Notes: generated by a model not told the origin, from the sequence alone. A stretch of DNA of 24,056 nt from RGIG7378 sp964500525 (GCA_964500525.1 CAZCOE010000110.1:1-24056), one strand, 5' to 3'; positions 7,776 through 15,964 are shown, counted from the stretch's first letter. Numbers and translations are program-made.

Positions 7776-8434
7776 CCAAGCTTCTCCAACAGTCCCGTAA
7801 TGTAGGTGATGGTCTCCTCAACCGTCATGGCGGTATTGTCCAGCATGACTGCATCCTCTGCAGCCTTAAGAGGTGCAAAGGCCCGTTCTGTGTCCTGTTT
7901 ATCCCTGGCAATCATATCTGCCAGAACCTCCTCAAAGGGTGTTTCTATGCCCTTGGCAGTGTTCTCCAGGAATCTGCGGCGAGCTCTTGCCTCAGGTGTG
8001 GCACTCAGGAATATCTTGAGCTGAGCCTTGGGCAAAACATATGTGCCTATATCCCGGCCGTCCATAATAACATTGTTGCGGCTGGCCAATTGGCGCTGGA
8101 TCTCCACCAATTTGAGCCTGATCTCCGGAACTACCGCCACATTGGAGGCGCCCATGGACACTTCCGGTGTGCGGATAAGTCCATTTACATCCTCTCCATC
8201 CAGGAACATATGCTGAACTCCCTCAATATTGCGTACATCAATGAGGAAATCGTTGAGCCGAGGCAGCATTGCCTCCCTGTCCTTGGTATCAATACCCTGG
8301 CGGATATACCACAGTGCAACGGTTCTGTACATAGCTCCTGTGTCGATGTAGATATAGCCCAATTTGCCGGCCAAGGCCTTGGCCAAAGTGCTCTTGCCTG
8401 CTCCTGCAGGACCGTCGATTGCAATTGAAATCAT
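7772..8434 (-). CDS. cmk: Cytidylate kinase
   Basis: Phosphorylates CMP and dCMP with ATP, in the cytoplasm. At 220 aa it has the normal length. The P-loop GPAGAGKS is at residues 8-15, followed by YIDTGAMYR for nucleotide binding and MDGRDIGTYVLP. The lid-region Arg-rich segment ATPEARARRRF is present. AGGGGG lies 6-8 nt before the ATG at 8434. It follows the flavoprotein gene by 10 bp and overlaps plsC by 4 bp. The order flavoprotein-cmk-plsC-ispH is recurrent in Clostridia as I know them, supporting a real operon. Confidence 0.97.
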   Translation of the reverse strand: MISIAIDGPAGAGKSTLAKALAGKLGYIYIDTGAMYRTVALWYIRQGIDTKDREAMLPRLNDFLIDVRNIEGVQHMFLDGEDVNGLIRTPEVSMGASNVAVVPEIRLKLVEIQRQLASRNNVIMDGRDIGTYVLPKAQLKIFLSATPEARARRRFLENTAKGIETPFEEVLADMIARDKQDTERAFAPLKAAEDAVMLDNTAMTVEETITYITGLLEKLG

Positions 8435-8444
8435 TGTATTCCCC

Positions 8445-9674
8445 CTATGTGTTCATTCCGGCCAAGTGTCCGGAAGAAAATGCTATTGTCAAATTGAACC
8501 CGCCTGTATAGCCGTCCACATCCAGCAGTTCTCCTGCGAAAAACAGACCGGGACACAGCTTGGACTCCATTGTACCCGGATTAACCTCCTTGATTGAAAC
8601 GCCTCCGGCAGTAATAATTGCCTCGTCTATGGAGCATGTGCCGGAAATCTCTATGGTAAACGCCTTGAACAGGGCAACTATCCCGCTGCGCTCCTGTCTG
8701 GTTATGGCATTAACCTGCTTGTCAGGGGCTATTCCCGACCTGGACACAAATACCGGTATCATCTTAGCAGGTAACAGCTTGGATAGGCAATTGGAAAATT
8801 CTCTGTTGGGCCATTGGCCAAAATCTCTCAGGATGCGCTTGTCCAGCATTTCCTCTGTTAGCCCCGGCTTAAGGTCTATGGATATATAGCCGGACTTAAA
8901 GGGCAGCCCATATCCTCGGCTGCCGCTGAGAATCACCGGCCCGGTTACGCCAAAGTGGGTAAACATCATCTCCCCAAAGTCTGAGTACACCTTGGAGTTG
9001 TCGATATAGAAATCCACAGATACATTTCTCAATGACAGGCCCTGCATTCTGGCGCAGTCTCTGTCATCGGACCTGAGAGGTACCAGGGATGGACGGGGCG
9101 GGACTATTGTGTGTCCGAACTCCTTGGCAAATCCATAACCATCCCCGGTGGATCCGGTTGCAGGGTAGGACTTGCCTCCTGTGGCTATCACCAGGCTCCG
9201 GCAGTACAGCTCCAATCCGGATGCAGTGACGACGCCAAAGGTGCCATCCTCTTCCTTGAAAACACGGCGGACATTCTCGCTATAGTACGTCCTGACGCCG
9301 CTTTGGCGGAGCTTGTCCTCCATGCATGAAACCAGCTCCTTGGCACTGTCGGACACCGGGAAAACTCTGCCTCCCCGTTCCACCTTGGTCTTAACGCCGC
9401 TGCTCTCAAAAAAATCTATTATGGAATAATTGTCAAATTTGGAAAATGCGGAATACAGAAATCTGCTGTTGCCCGGGATGTTGGCCATCAGATCTTCCAT
9501 GTCGCATTGGTTGGTTATATTACCCCGTCCCTTGCCGCAGATACTCAGCTTGCGGCCCGGGCGTTGGTTTTTATCGATAATGCAAGTACGCCTGCCCCTC
9601 TGGGCAGACGTTATTGCCGCCATCATTCCTGATGGTCCTGCGCCTATTACAATTACATCCCAACTATTGCGCAT
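8445..9674 (-). CDS. NAD(P)/FAD-dependent oxidoreductase, HI0933/BaiN family
   Basis: A flavoprotein of the HI0933-like family, whose members bind FAD. Named members include BaiN, implicated in bile acid metabolism, but the function of most is unknown. With the start chosen here it has 409 aa, typical of the family. The FAD-binding DVIVIGAGPSG is at 6-16, then GRKLSICGKGRGNITN, an internal VIATGGKSYPATGSTGDGY, and the C-terminal FAD contact LFFAGELLDVDGYTGGFN. Longer in-frame starts at 9719 and 9689 run deeper into iscU. The ATG at 9674 has GGAG about 9 nt upstream and overlaps iscU by 11 bp. Adjacent to cmk by 10 bp. Substrate not predictable. Confidence 0.9.
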   Translation of the reverse strand: MRNSWDVIVIGAGPSGMMAAITSAQRGRRTCIIDKNQRPGRKLSICGKGRGNITNQCDMEDLMANIPGNSRFLYSAFSKFDNYSIIDFFESSGVKTKVERGGRVFPVSDSAKELVSCMEDKLRQSGVRTYYSENVRRVFKEEDGTFGVVTASGLELYCRSLVIATGGKSYPATGSTGDGYGFAKEFGHTIVPPRPSLVPLRSDDRDCARMQGLSLRNVSVDFYIDNSKVYSDFGEMMFTHFGVTGPVILSGSRGYGLPFKSGYISIDLKPGLTEEMLDKRILRDFGQWPNREFSNCLSKLLPAKMIPVFVSRSGIAPDKQVNAITRQERSGIVALFKAFTIEISGTCSIDEAIITAGGVSIKEVNPGTMESKLCPGLFFAGELLDVDGYTGGFNLTIAFSSGHLAGMNT

Positions 9675-10128
9675 CCAGTGCGGCTCCATGATCCTCGCCG
9701 GAGGCGTCCTCTGCGTCATATCTGGCCTGGGTCTCGTCTATCTCCTCCTGGGTAAGCTGGCCGGTTTTCCGGCGATAGTCAAAGATAGCCCTGTCAATAG
9801 CGTCCTCTGCCAATACGGAGCAGTGGACCTTGGTGGGAGGGAGTCCGTCAAGGGCCTCAACAACGGCCTTGTTGGTAAGGGCGAGAGCCTCATCCACAGA
9901 TTTTCCGATAATCAACTCAGTAGCCATGCTGCTGGATGCAATGGCAGCTCCGCAGCCAAAGGTTTTGAACTTGGCATCTACTATGATGTTGTCCTCCACC
10001 TTGATGAACATCTGCATGATGTCGCCGCACTTAGGGTTGCCAACATATCCCACGCCGCTGGGATTCTCAATCTCTCCCACGTTGCGAGGGTTCATAAAAT
10101 GATCCATTACCTTATCACTGTATATCAT
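9664..10128 (-). CDS. iscU: Fe-S cluster assembly scaffold, NifU N-terminal/IscU family
   Basis: A scaffold on which Fe-S clusters are built using sulfur from a cysteine desulfurase. It has 154 aa. The three cluster cysteines are C34 (NPKCGD, with D36), C59 (FGCGAA) and C103 (VHCSVLAEDA). Beyond the core (about residue 120) there is a charged, acidic extension ending AALDAQ, longer than simple IscU proteins and without the NifU redox or C-terminal domains. AGGAG precedes the ATG at 10128. It lies 21 bp after iscS and overlaps the flavoprotein gene, so iscS-iscU work as a unit. No iscR or hscA/hscB is nearby. Confidence 0.94.
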   Translation of the reverse strand: MIYSDKVMDHFMNPRNVGEIENPSGVGYVGNPKCGDIMQMFIKVEDNIIVDAKFKTFGCGAAIASSSMATELIIGKSVDEALALTNKAVVEALDGLPPTKVHCSVLAEDAIDRAIFDYRRKTGQLTQEEIDETQARYDAEDASGEDHGAALDAQ

Positions 10129-10149
10129 AATAAATCTCCTGAAGATAGT

Positions 10150-11316
10150 TTATTTGTTGTACAGCGGAGACATGGCTCTGAGTCTGGCCACCACCTCCGC
10201 CAGTGAATCCACCAGCAGGTCTGCCTCCTCCAGGGTGTTTGTCCGTCCCAGAGAAATCCGGATAGAACCGTGGGCCTGCTCGTGCTTAAGTCCGATAGCA
10301 AGCAAAACGTGGGATGGGTCAAGGGATGCAGATGTGCATGCAGAGCCGCTGGAAAGTGCAAAGCCCTTGGCATCCATACACAGCAGTATTGACTCTCCCT
10401 CGATATACTCAAATGACACATTGATGTTGTTGGGCAGTCTGTGTACCCTGTCCCCGTTGATAAAGCAATAGGGAATCTCCTTGGTCAGCCTGTCCATAAT
10501 ATGGTCACGGAGGGCTGTCAGATGGGCTGCCTTGGCATCCATCTCCTCATAGGCCAGCTTAAGCGCAGTGGCCATGCCCACAATATATGGAATGTTCTCT
10601 GTGCCGGGCCTGTGGCCTCTCTCCTGATGTCCCCCATAGAGAACATTGTCGATATTGACGCCCTTGCGAATATACAGGCAGCCTATGCCCTTAGGTGCGT
10701 TGAACTTGTGCCCGCTGATGGACAGCATGTCCACACCGGAATCCTTTACATTAATATCCAGAGCGCCTGCAGCCTGAACCGCATCGGTGTGGAACCACAC
10801 CCCGTGATTGTGAGCCACCTGAGCCAGTTCCCTGATAGGCTGAATTGTGCCTATCTCGTTGTTTGCCCACATTATAGAGACCAAAACCGTGTTGTCACAG
10901 ATGGCCTTGTCCAGATCCTCAGGAGAAACCATACCCTGGGAATCAACAGGCAGATATGTGACCTGCCATCCCTCTGCCTCCAGCTGTTTGCAGGTATTGA
11001 GCACTGCGGGATGCTCGATGGCGGATGTAATAATGTGGCTGCCCTTCTTGCGAAGCTTGGCAGCTGTGCCCCGTATGGCCCAGTTGTCGGACTCGGTACC
11101 GCAGGATGTGAAGTAAATCTCCTGAGGCGTGCATCCCAGCAGGGCGGCAATATCAGCCCTGGCATCTATAAGTGCCTGCTGAGCAGTCCTGCCAAAGGAA
11201 TGAACCGATGAGGGATTGCCGAAATTGTCTGTGAAGAAAGGAAGCATGGCCTCAACCACCTCGGGTCTCACCGGGGTTGTGGCTGCATTATCCATATATA
11301 TTCGTCTCTGTGTCAT
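10150..11316 (-). CDS. iscS: Cysteine desulfurase (IscS/NifS), partner of IscU
   Basis: A PLP enzyme that takes sulfur from cysteine as an enzyme persulfide, giving alanine. It has 388 aa. The N-terminal DNAATTPVRPEV, PLP lysine K204 in SGHKFNAPKG, RHRPGT-like GHRPGTENI, and active-site cysteine C327 in SSGSACTSAS are all present. The next gene is iscU (21 bp), so this copy most likely serves Fe-S assembly. Its ATG overlaps the stop of the small membrane protein by 1 bp (TAATG), with AGAGGT upstream. A second, divergent desulfurase lies at 14044-15195. Confidence 0.95.
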   Translation of the reverse strand: MTQRRIYMDNAATTPVRPEVVEAMLPFFTDNFGNPSSVHSFGRTAQQALIDARADIAALLGCTPQEIYFTSCGTESDNWAIRGTAAKLRKKGSHIITSAIEHPAVLNTCKQLEAEGWQVTYLPVDSQGMVSPEDLDKAICDNTVLVSIMWANNEIGTIQPIRELAQVAHNHGVWFHTDAVQAAGALDINVKDSGVDMLSISGHKFNAPKGIGCLYIRKGVNIDNVLYGGHQERGHRPGTENIPYIVGMATALKLAYEEMDAKAAHLTALRDHIMDRLTKEIPYCFINGDRVHRLPNNINVSFEYIEGESILLCMDAKGFALSSGSACTSASLDPSHVLLAIGLKHEQAHGSIRISLGRTNTLEEADLLVDSLAEVVARLRAMSPLYNK

Positions 11317-11567
11317 TATGAATCGACCTCTGTTGAATCAGTATTTTCTTGTTGGTCACGGTCAGGATTATCTACCTTATCCCTAAGCTCCCTGACCTTA
11401 TCTGTGGCCTGAGAGGTCCTGGTAAATACAGTAAATATCATGCCAATAATCATTAATATTATATAGATGGGCAAAACAAATTCAAGTGCATACTGGAAAA
11501 CAAACACGTCCAGCATGATCAGCACAAACAGTACCAATGCTATTATTGCCATAACCTTTTTTAACAT
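11316..11567 (-). CDS. Small two-helix membrane protein, unknown function
   Basis: I do not recognise the family. Starting from the ATG at 11567 (GGAGGG 7 nt upstream) it has 83 aa; a longer reading from 11594 would overlap the end of rarA and has no better ribosome site. Residues about 4-25 and 28-48 are strongly hydrophobic and would form two membrane helices joined by a short turn. The last 35 residues are highly charged, rich in D, E, K and R, and end in an acidic tail, probably cytoplasmic. It starts 2 bp after the rarA stop and its stop overlaps the iscS start, so it is firmly inside the operon. Confidence 0.75.
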   Translation of the reverse strand: MLKKVMAIIALVLFVLIMLDVFVFQYALEFVLPIYIILMIIGMIFTVFTRTSQATDKVRELRDKVDNPDRDQQENTDSTEVDS

Positions 11568-11569
11568 AT

Positions 11570-12853
11570 TCAATCCCTCCAGGAGTCCAGCCAATCCTTA
11601 ATGCGCTTTTCAGATCCGTTTTCAGTAGGCTCGTAGTATTTTGTGCCCTTAAGCTCCTCAGGCAGGAAATCCATCTTGACAAAGTTGCCTGGGTAATCGT
11701 GGGCGTACTTGTATCCAACGCTGTATCCTTGGTCCTTCATGCCCTGTACAGGGGCATTGCGCAGGTGCATGGGAATAGTGCCGCTCTTGCCCTTCCCTAT
11801 ATCGGACAGGGCATTTTCAACTGCCATATATGCGGCATTGGACTTGGGACTGACAGCCACTGCAATACATGCATGAGCCAATATGATCCTAGCCTCCGGC
11901 ATTCCGATGCGCCTGACTGCCTCTGCTGCCGCAACTGCTATCTGCAGAGCCTGGCTGTTGGCCATTCCCACATCCTCAGATGCGCAGATCATTATCCGCC
12001 TGGCCAGGAATTCAGGATCCTCTCCGGCATACAGGGCCCTGGCAAGGTAGAATACTGCCGCATCCGGGCTGCTGCCTCTCATGGACTTGATCATAGCGCT
12101 GATATTGTCGTAGTGGTCCTCACCGTCCTTGTCGAAACGGACTGTGCCGCTCTGACATGACTCCACAGCTGTTGCCAGATCGATATGAATACATCCATCT
12201 GCGTCAGGGCGTGTTGTCAAGACTGCCAGTTCCAGGGCGTTGAGAGCGCGTCTGGCATCTCCTCCGGATATGGCTACAAAATGATCCAGGGCTGATTGGT
12301 CTATGGAAATGTTGTACTGTCCCAGACCATACTCGCTGTCAGTAAGGGCACGGTTAAGGATCTTGGAAACCGCCTCCTCGTCCAGAGGCTTGAGCATAAA
12401 TACCGAGGAACGGGATATCAGAGCCTTGTTTACCTCGAAATAGGGGTTCTCAGTGGTGGCTCCGATCAACACAATGCTGCCGTTCTCCACCGAAGGAAGC
12501 AGTGCATCCTGCTGAGCCTTGTTGAATCTGTGGATCTCGTCGATAAACAGAACTGTCTTGCCGGCCGGGTTGAGAAAATCATTGGTGGCCTGGGAACATA
12601 TCTTCTTGATATCGGCAACACCGGAGGTTACTGCATTGAGTCTCTCGAAATTCGCATGGGTACTGGCAGCAATAATGCGGGCCAAGGTGGTCTTGCCTGT
12701 GCCGGGAGGGCCGTAGAGAATGATGGAAGTGATCCTGTCTGCCTCGATCATACGACGAAGCAGCTTGCCCGGCCCCAGAATGTGCTCCTGGCCGTAGAAA
12801 TGATCCAGGGTTACCGGTCTCAATCTGTAGGCTAATGGTTCTACGCTGCTCAT
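11570..12853 (-). CDS. rarA: Replication-associated recombination protein A (AAA+ ATPase)
   Basis: The RarA/MgsA family acts at stalled replication forks and is related to clamp-loader ATPases. It has 427 aa, the expected length. Walker A GPPGTGKT is at 48-55, Walker B VLFIDEIHRF is at 101-110, and sensor/arginine-finger region GATTENPYFEVNKALISR follows. The C-terminal part contains GSDPDAAVFYLAR-like and RRIMICASEDVGMA segments characteristic of the family (here SSPDAAVFYLAR). It overlaps thiI by 4 bp (ATGA), with a ribosome site inside thiI. Sharing a transcript with lexA would make it damage-responsive; that is inference. Confidence 0.95.
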   Translation of the reverse strand: MSSVEPLAYRLRPVTLDHFYGQEHILGPGKLLRRMIEADRITSIILYGPPGTGKTTLARIIAASTHANFERLNAVTSGVADIKKICSQATNDFLNPAGKTVLFIDEIHRFNKAQQDALLPSVENGSIVLIGATTENPYFEVNKALISRSSVFMLKPLDEEAVSKILNRALTDSEYGLGQYNISIDQSALDHFVAISGGDARRALNALELAVLTTRPDADGCIHIDLATAVESCQSGTVRFDKDGEDHYDNISAMIKSMRGSSPDAAVFYLARALYAGEDPEFLARRIMICASEDVGMANSQALQIAVAAAEAVRRIGMPEARIILAHACIAVAVSPKSNAAYMAVENALSDIGKGKSGTIPMHLRNAPVQGMKDQGYSVGYKYAHDYPGNFVKMDFLPEELKGTKYYEPTENGSEKRIKDWLDSWRD

Positions 12854-14031
12854 GCATCCACCCTGATATCGTAGACGTCGTGGTGGTCCAGGGCATATTG
12901 AACCATGGCGTCCATGTCGACCTTCTCCTCGGATTTGAGGATCCTGTCAAGATGAGGCCTTGTAGCCGGATGTTTTGCCACAAATACGGAACAGCAATCC
13001 TCATGGGCCTGGATTGACGTTTCGAATGTGCCTATTTTCCGGGCGATTGATATAATGTCGTTCTTGTCCATGCCGATAAGGGGACGGAACACCGGCATAT
13101 CGGTGGCGTTATCTGTAACGGCAATTGCCTCCATCGTCTGGCTGGCCACCTGACCGATATTCTCACCTGTGATAATTGACTGCAGACCTCTGTCTTGGCA
13201 AATGCGCTGGGACACCTTCATCATCAGTCGGCGCATATGGAGTATTGTCTCCTCCTCAGGGCAGACCTGGGCAAACTCCACCATAGGGTCGGTAATGGAT
13301 ACCACATGGAGCTGAATCCTGTCCACATACTCGCACAGCAATTTACATAGAGCCTTGACCTTCTCCAGGGCTGCATCTCCTGTGTAGGGAGGCGTAGCAA
13401 AATGCAGAGCCTCCAGCTCTACTCCCCGGCGGGCCATCATCCAACCTGCAACAGGGCTGTCAATACCGCCGGATATCAACAGCAATCCCCGGCCGTTGGT
13501 GCCCAGAGGCATACCGCACTGGCCCGGGATCTTGTCCAGATATACGTAGGTCTTCTCCCTGATCTCAATATAGACTGTAAACTGTGGGGTATTAACGTCC
13601 ACATCCACACCGGGCACAGCCTCCAGAATATCTCCGCCGATATTCATGGACACCTCAGGAGATTGCATGGGGAATGACTTGTTGCCCCGCTTGGTCTCTA
13701 CCTTGAATGTGTTAAGTCCCCGGTTTGCATGGGCCTCTGCAGCCAGAGCAACTGCCTGGGCAGAAATATCCTGATAGACAGAGGGAACCATATCGGCAAC
13801 GCTGACTGACACTATGCCAAATACCTCTGCCACCAATCCCGCAGCCTCATCAAAGGGGTAATTGGGATCCTCAGACTCCAGGTATACCCGGGACTGACTG
13901 CATGTAACTCTGGAAACACCCAGCTTGGAAACCTTGCGGCGAATATTCTTGATCAGGCGGGACTCAAACTGGGGTCTGTTCAGTCCCTTAAGTGCAATTT
14001 CTCCATATCTGATAACTAATACTTTGCTCAT
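12850..14031 (-). CDS. thiI: tRNA 4-thiouridine synthase ThiI
   Basis: Adenylates tRNA U8 and installs sulfur to give 4-thiouridine; in some bacteria it also feeds thiazole synthesis. It has 393 aa: NFLD/THUMP region to about 165, then a PP-loop ATPase with LLISGGIDSPVAGW (SGGIDS at 187-192). The C-terminus carries EDCCSVF with adjacent cysteines near 346-347, the catalytic position. There is no rhodanese domain, as in B. subtilis ThiI, so sulfur must come from a dedicated desulfurase; the gene 12 bp upstream encodes one. AGAGGT precedes the ATG. It overlaps rarA by 4 bp. Confidence 0.96.
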   Translation of the reverse strand: MSKVLVIRYGEIALKGLNRPQFESRLIKNIRRKVSKLGVSRVTCSQSRVYLESEDPNYPFDEAAGLVAEVFGIVSVSVADMVPSVYQDISAQAVALAAEAHANRGLNTFKVETKRGNKSFPMQSPEVSMNIGGDILEAVPGVDVDVNTPQFTVYIEIREKTYVYLDKIPGQCGMPLGTNGRGLLLISGGIDSPVAGWMMARRGVELEALHFATPPYTGDAALEKVKALCKLLCEYVDRIQLHVVSITDPMVEFAQVCPEEETILHMRRLMMKVSQRICQDRGLQSIITGENIGQVASQTMEAIAVTDNATDMPVFRPLIGMDKNDIISIARKIGTFETSIQAHEDCCSVFVAKHPATRPHLDRILKSEEKVDMDAMVQYALDHHDVYDIRVDA

Positions 14032-14043
14032 ATATGCAAACCT

Positions 14044-15195
14044 CTATCTGCGTCCTCTGTTTGGCCTGGTAAAAACCGTTGAGATTATATCATTGACCGC
14101 GTCCAGTGTACACCTGATATCCTCCTGAGTGTTAGTATGGCTGAAGCTGAACCTGATGGCGCCGGACAGAATCTGTTGAGAGTATCCCATGGCAGTAAGC
14201 ACGTGGCTGGTCTTGGAATTTGAGGCGCAGGCGGAGCCGGCGGATACACAGATACCTCTGGCATTAAGGGCGTTCAACATGATTTCTGCAGGAATTCTGA
14301 AGGATACGTTGAGAATATATGGGCTGCCATTCTCAGGAGACACCCTCTCTGCTCCTTCTATACCGGACAGACCCTGCCACAGCATATCTCTCAGGCCGAT
14401 GACATGGTTCCTGTATTCATCCAGGTGCAGGCAGGCCTCCTTGGCAGCCGCGGTCATGGCTCCGATACCCGGGAGATTCTCCGTGCCGCTGATAATGTTC
14501 TTCTCCTGACCTCCTCCCAGAATGTAGGGCTGAAGCTTAAATCTATTGGACAAATATACAAAGCCCACACCTCTGGGTCCGTGGAACTTGTGTGCGCTGG
14601 CAGCAAAAGAGTCCACATAAGTGCCCGTCAGCTTAATGTCCTCCTTGGCAAAGCTCTGGACTCCATCCACATGAAACAGGGCGGAAGGGCACTTGGTGTG
14701 TACCAATCGGGAGGCCTCAATAATCGGGAAAATGTGCCCTGTCTCGTTGTTGACATGCATCATGTTCACCAGGACGGTATTCTCCGTCAGTGCATCCTCC
14801 AGGGCCTGCATATCTATACCATCGGCAGACACAGGCAGATATACCACGTCAAAGCCTCTCTTCTCCAGCTCTTTGAAGCAGTTAATGGCACCGTGGTGTT
14901 CCACAGAAGTAGTAATAACTCTGGCAGAGGCAGGATCTCTGACTCTGTTGCATGCAGAAAAAACAGCCAGGTTGTCTCCCAAGGTGCCGCCGGATGTGAA
15001 GTAGATATTGGCCGGCTTAACACCCAGGATGGAAGCTATGTCTCTGCGGCATTCCTCCAGATAGGCCTTGGCTGCCAGACCTCCGGAATGCAATGATGAT
15101 GGATTGGCAAATAAATCCAAGGATACCCGGTTGTACTCCTCCAGAGCTGCTGCAGATATTGCAGTGGTTGCAGCATTATCCAAATATATGTACAT
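14044..15195 (-). CDS. Second cysteine desulfurase (NifS/IscS-like), probable ThiI partner
   Basis: A class V PLP aminotransferase-fold desulfurase, 383 aa. DNAATTAIS is at the N-terminus, PLP lysine K203 in AAHKFHGPRG, and active cysteine C323 in VSAGSACASNS. It is clearly diverged from the copy at 10150-11316. By position it matches NifZ of B. subtilis, which supplies sulfur to ThiI and is encoded beside it. Its ATG is only 2 bp after the lexA stop and has almost no spaced ribosome site (TTAGGT ends against the ATG). Translation may therefore depend on ribosomes finishing lexA. Confidence 0.92.
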   Translation of the reverse strand: MYIYLDNAATTAISAAALEEYNRVSLDLFANPSSLHSGGLAAKAYLEECRRDIASILGVKPANIYFTSGGTLGDNLAVFSACNRVRDPASARVITTSVEHHGAINCFKELEKRGFDVVYLPVSADGIDMQALEDALTENTVLVNMMHVNNETGHIFPIIEASRLVHTKCPSALFHVDGVQSFAKEDIKLTGTYVDSFAASAHKFHGPRGVGFVYLSNRFKLQPYILGGGQEKNIISGTENLPGIGAMTAAAKEACLHLDEYRNHVIGLRDMLWQGLSGIEGAERVSPENGSPYILNVSFRIPAEIMLNALNARGICVSAGSACASNSKTSHVLTAMGYSQQILSGAIRFSFSHTNTQEDIRCTLDAVNDIISTVFTRPNRGRR

Positions 15196-15197
15196 AC

Positions 15198-15851
15198 CTA
15201 AATATCGGTCCTGATAAGACCTGTTACCTTTCCGAGAATCGTCAGGCTGTCCCTGTCAACTATAATGGGATCCATGGAGCTGTTGCGGGGCTGGAGTCTA
15301 TAGTGCCCCTCCTCCTTGTAGAAAGCCTTGACCGTAGCATCCTGGCCATCTATCAAGGCAACAACTATATCCCCGTTGTTGGCGCTGTCCTGGCGGCGGA
15401 CGATCAACATGTCTCCATCCAGAATGCCGGCCTCAATCATACTGTCCCCTGTAACTCTGAGGAGGAAGCACTCCTCGCCGTGAAGCATGGTGCTGGATAC
15501 CGTAAAATACTGATCTATACTCTCCTCTGCAAGAATGGGGGTACCTGCTGAAATCCGTCCAACCAACGGCAAACTGCTGACACCGGACTCCCTGGCCAGA
15601 TATCTGTCGGAAGGGCAGCTGTCGGATGAGCGTCCGGGGACTACGCTCATGGCCCTCTTCTTGTCCGAGCCCAGCTTAATGCGGCCCTGCTTCTCCAACT
15701 CCTTGAGATAGGAATGTACAGAGGATGTGGACTTAAGTCCCACTGCACTGCAGATCTCTCTGACTGATGGGGGATATCCATTAGTAGATATCTGGTCCTT
15801 TATAAAAGAGAGGATCTTCTCCTCGTTATTCTGCTTCTTGCCGGTTGCCAT
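15198..15851 (-). CDS. lexA: LexA SOS repressor
   Basis: Represses DNA-damage genes and is inactivated by RecA-stimulated self-cleavage. Starting at 15851 (GGGAGG 6 nt upstream) it has 217 aa. An in-frame extension to 15932 is rejected because it would run through the lexA promoter. Residues 1-70 form the winged helix-turn-helix (GYPPSVREICSAVGL and SVHSYLKELEKQGRI). The cleavage site is A102-G103 in RISAGTP; the catalytic dyad is S137 in VTGDSMIEAG and K175 in DATVKAFY. It is divergent from the YneA-like gene across a shared control region and is the first gene of a long minus-strand run. Confidence 0.97.
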   Translation of the reverse strand: MATGKKQNNEEKILSFIKDQISTNGYPPSVREICSAVGLKSTSSVHSYLKELEKQGRIKLGSDKKRAMSVVPGRSSDSCPSDRYLARESGVSSLPLVGRISAGTPILAEESIDQYFTVSSTMLHGEECFLLRVTGDSMIEAGILDGDMLIVRRQDSANNGDIVVALIDGQDATVKAFYKEEGHYRLQPRNSSMDPIIVDRDSLTILGKVTGLIRTDI

Positions 15852-15878
15852 AGTATGCCTCCCATTTTTAATACCATG

Positions 15879-15906
15879 AGTATAGCACAGAAAAAGCGAA
15901 AAGCAA
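15879..15906 (-). promoter_or_regulatory. Predicted lexA promoter
   Basis: On the minus strand, TTGCTT (complement of 15901-15906), a 16-bp spacer, then TGC-TATACT (-10 complement of 15879-15884) with an extended -10 TG. It lies about 28 bp before the lexA ATG and would drive lexA and the genes behind it. Consensus match only. Confidence 0.55.
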
Positions 15907-15917
15907 ACATTTGTTTT
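15904..15917. promoter_or_regulatory. Degenerate LexA box overlapping the lexA -35
   Basis: CAAACATTTGTTTT matches the B. subtilis-type SOS consensus (CGAAC-N4-GTTCG) with about three mismatches and keeps the AAC-N4-GTT core. It overlaps the predicted lexA -35. A weak box here would suit autoregulation. It is much less certain than the two perfect boxes nearby. Confidence 0.35.
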
Positions 15918-15925
15918 GAAAAGTG

Positions 15926-15954
15926 TTGACAACGAACAGATGTTCGTTTATACT
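15926..15954 (+). promoter_or_regulatory. SOS promoter of the YneA-like gene
   Basis: TTGACA (15926-15931), a 17-bp spacer and TATACT (15949-15954) make a near-consensus housekeeping promoter. LexA box 1 fills the spacer and box 2 lies just downstream of the expected start, so it should be strong and tightly repressed. Confidence 0.85.
15933..15946. promoter_or_regulatory. LexA box 1
   Basis: CGAACAGATGTTCG matches the Gram-positive SOS box in every defined position. It lies between the -35 and -10 of the plus-strand promoter and about 50 bp from the lexA -10, so it may serve both directions. Confidence 0.9.
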
Positions 15955-15964
15955 GCAATTACAG

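Noticed and set aside
9675..9719. Longer N-terminus of the HI0933 flavoprotein
   Set aside because: The extra 15 residues overlap iscU, have poorly spaced ribosome sites, and precede the usual family start just before DVIVIGAG.
14404..15096. Plus-strand open frame opposite the second desulfurase
   Set aside because: Antisense to a protein with all catalytic residues; no ribosome site.
15852..15932. In-frame 27-codon N-terminal extension of LexA
   Set aside because: It would cross the lexA promoter and reach the -35 of the divergent SOS promoter. ATG 15851 has a good ribosome site and gives a normal LexA N-terminus.
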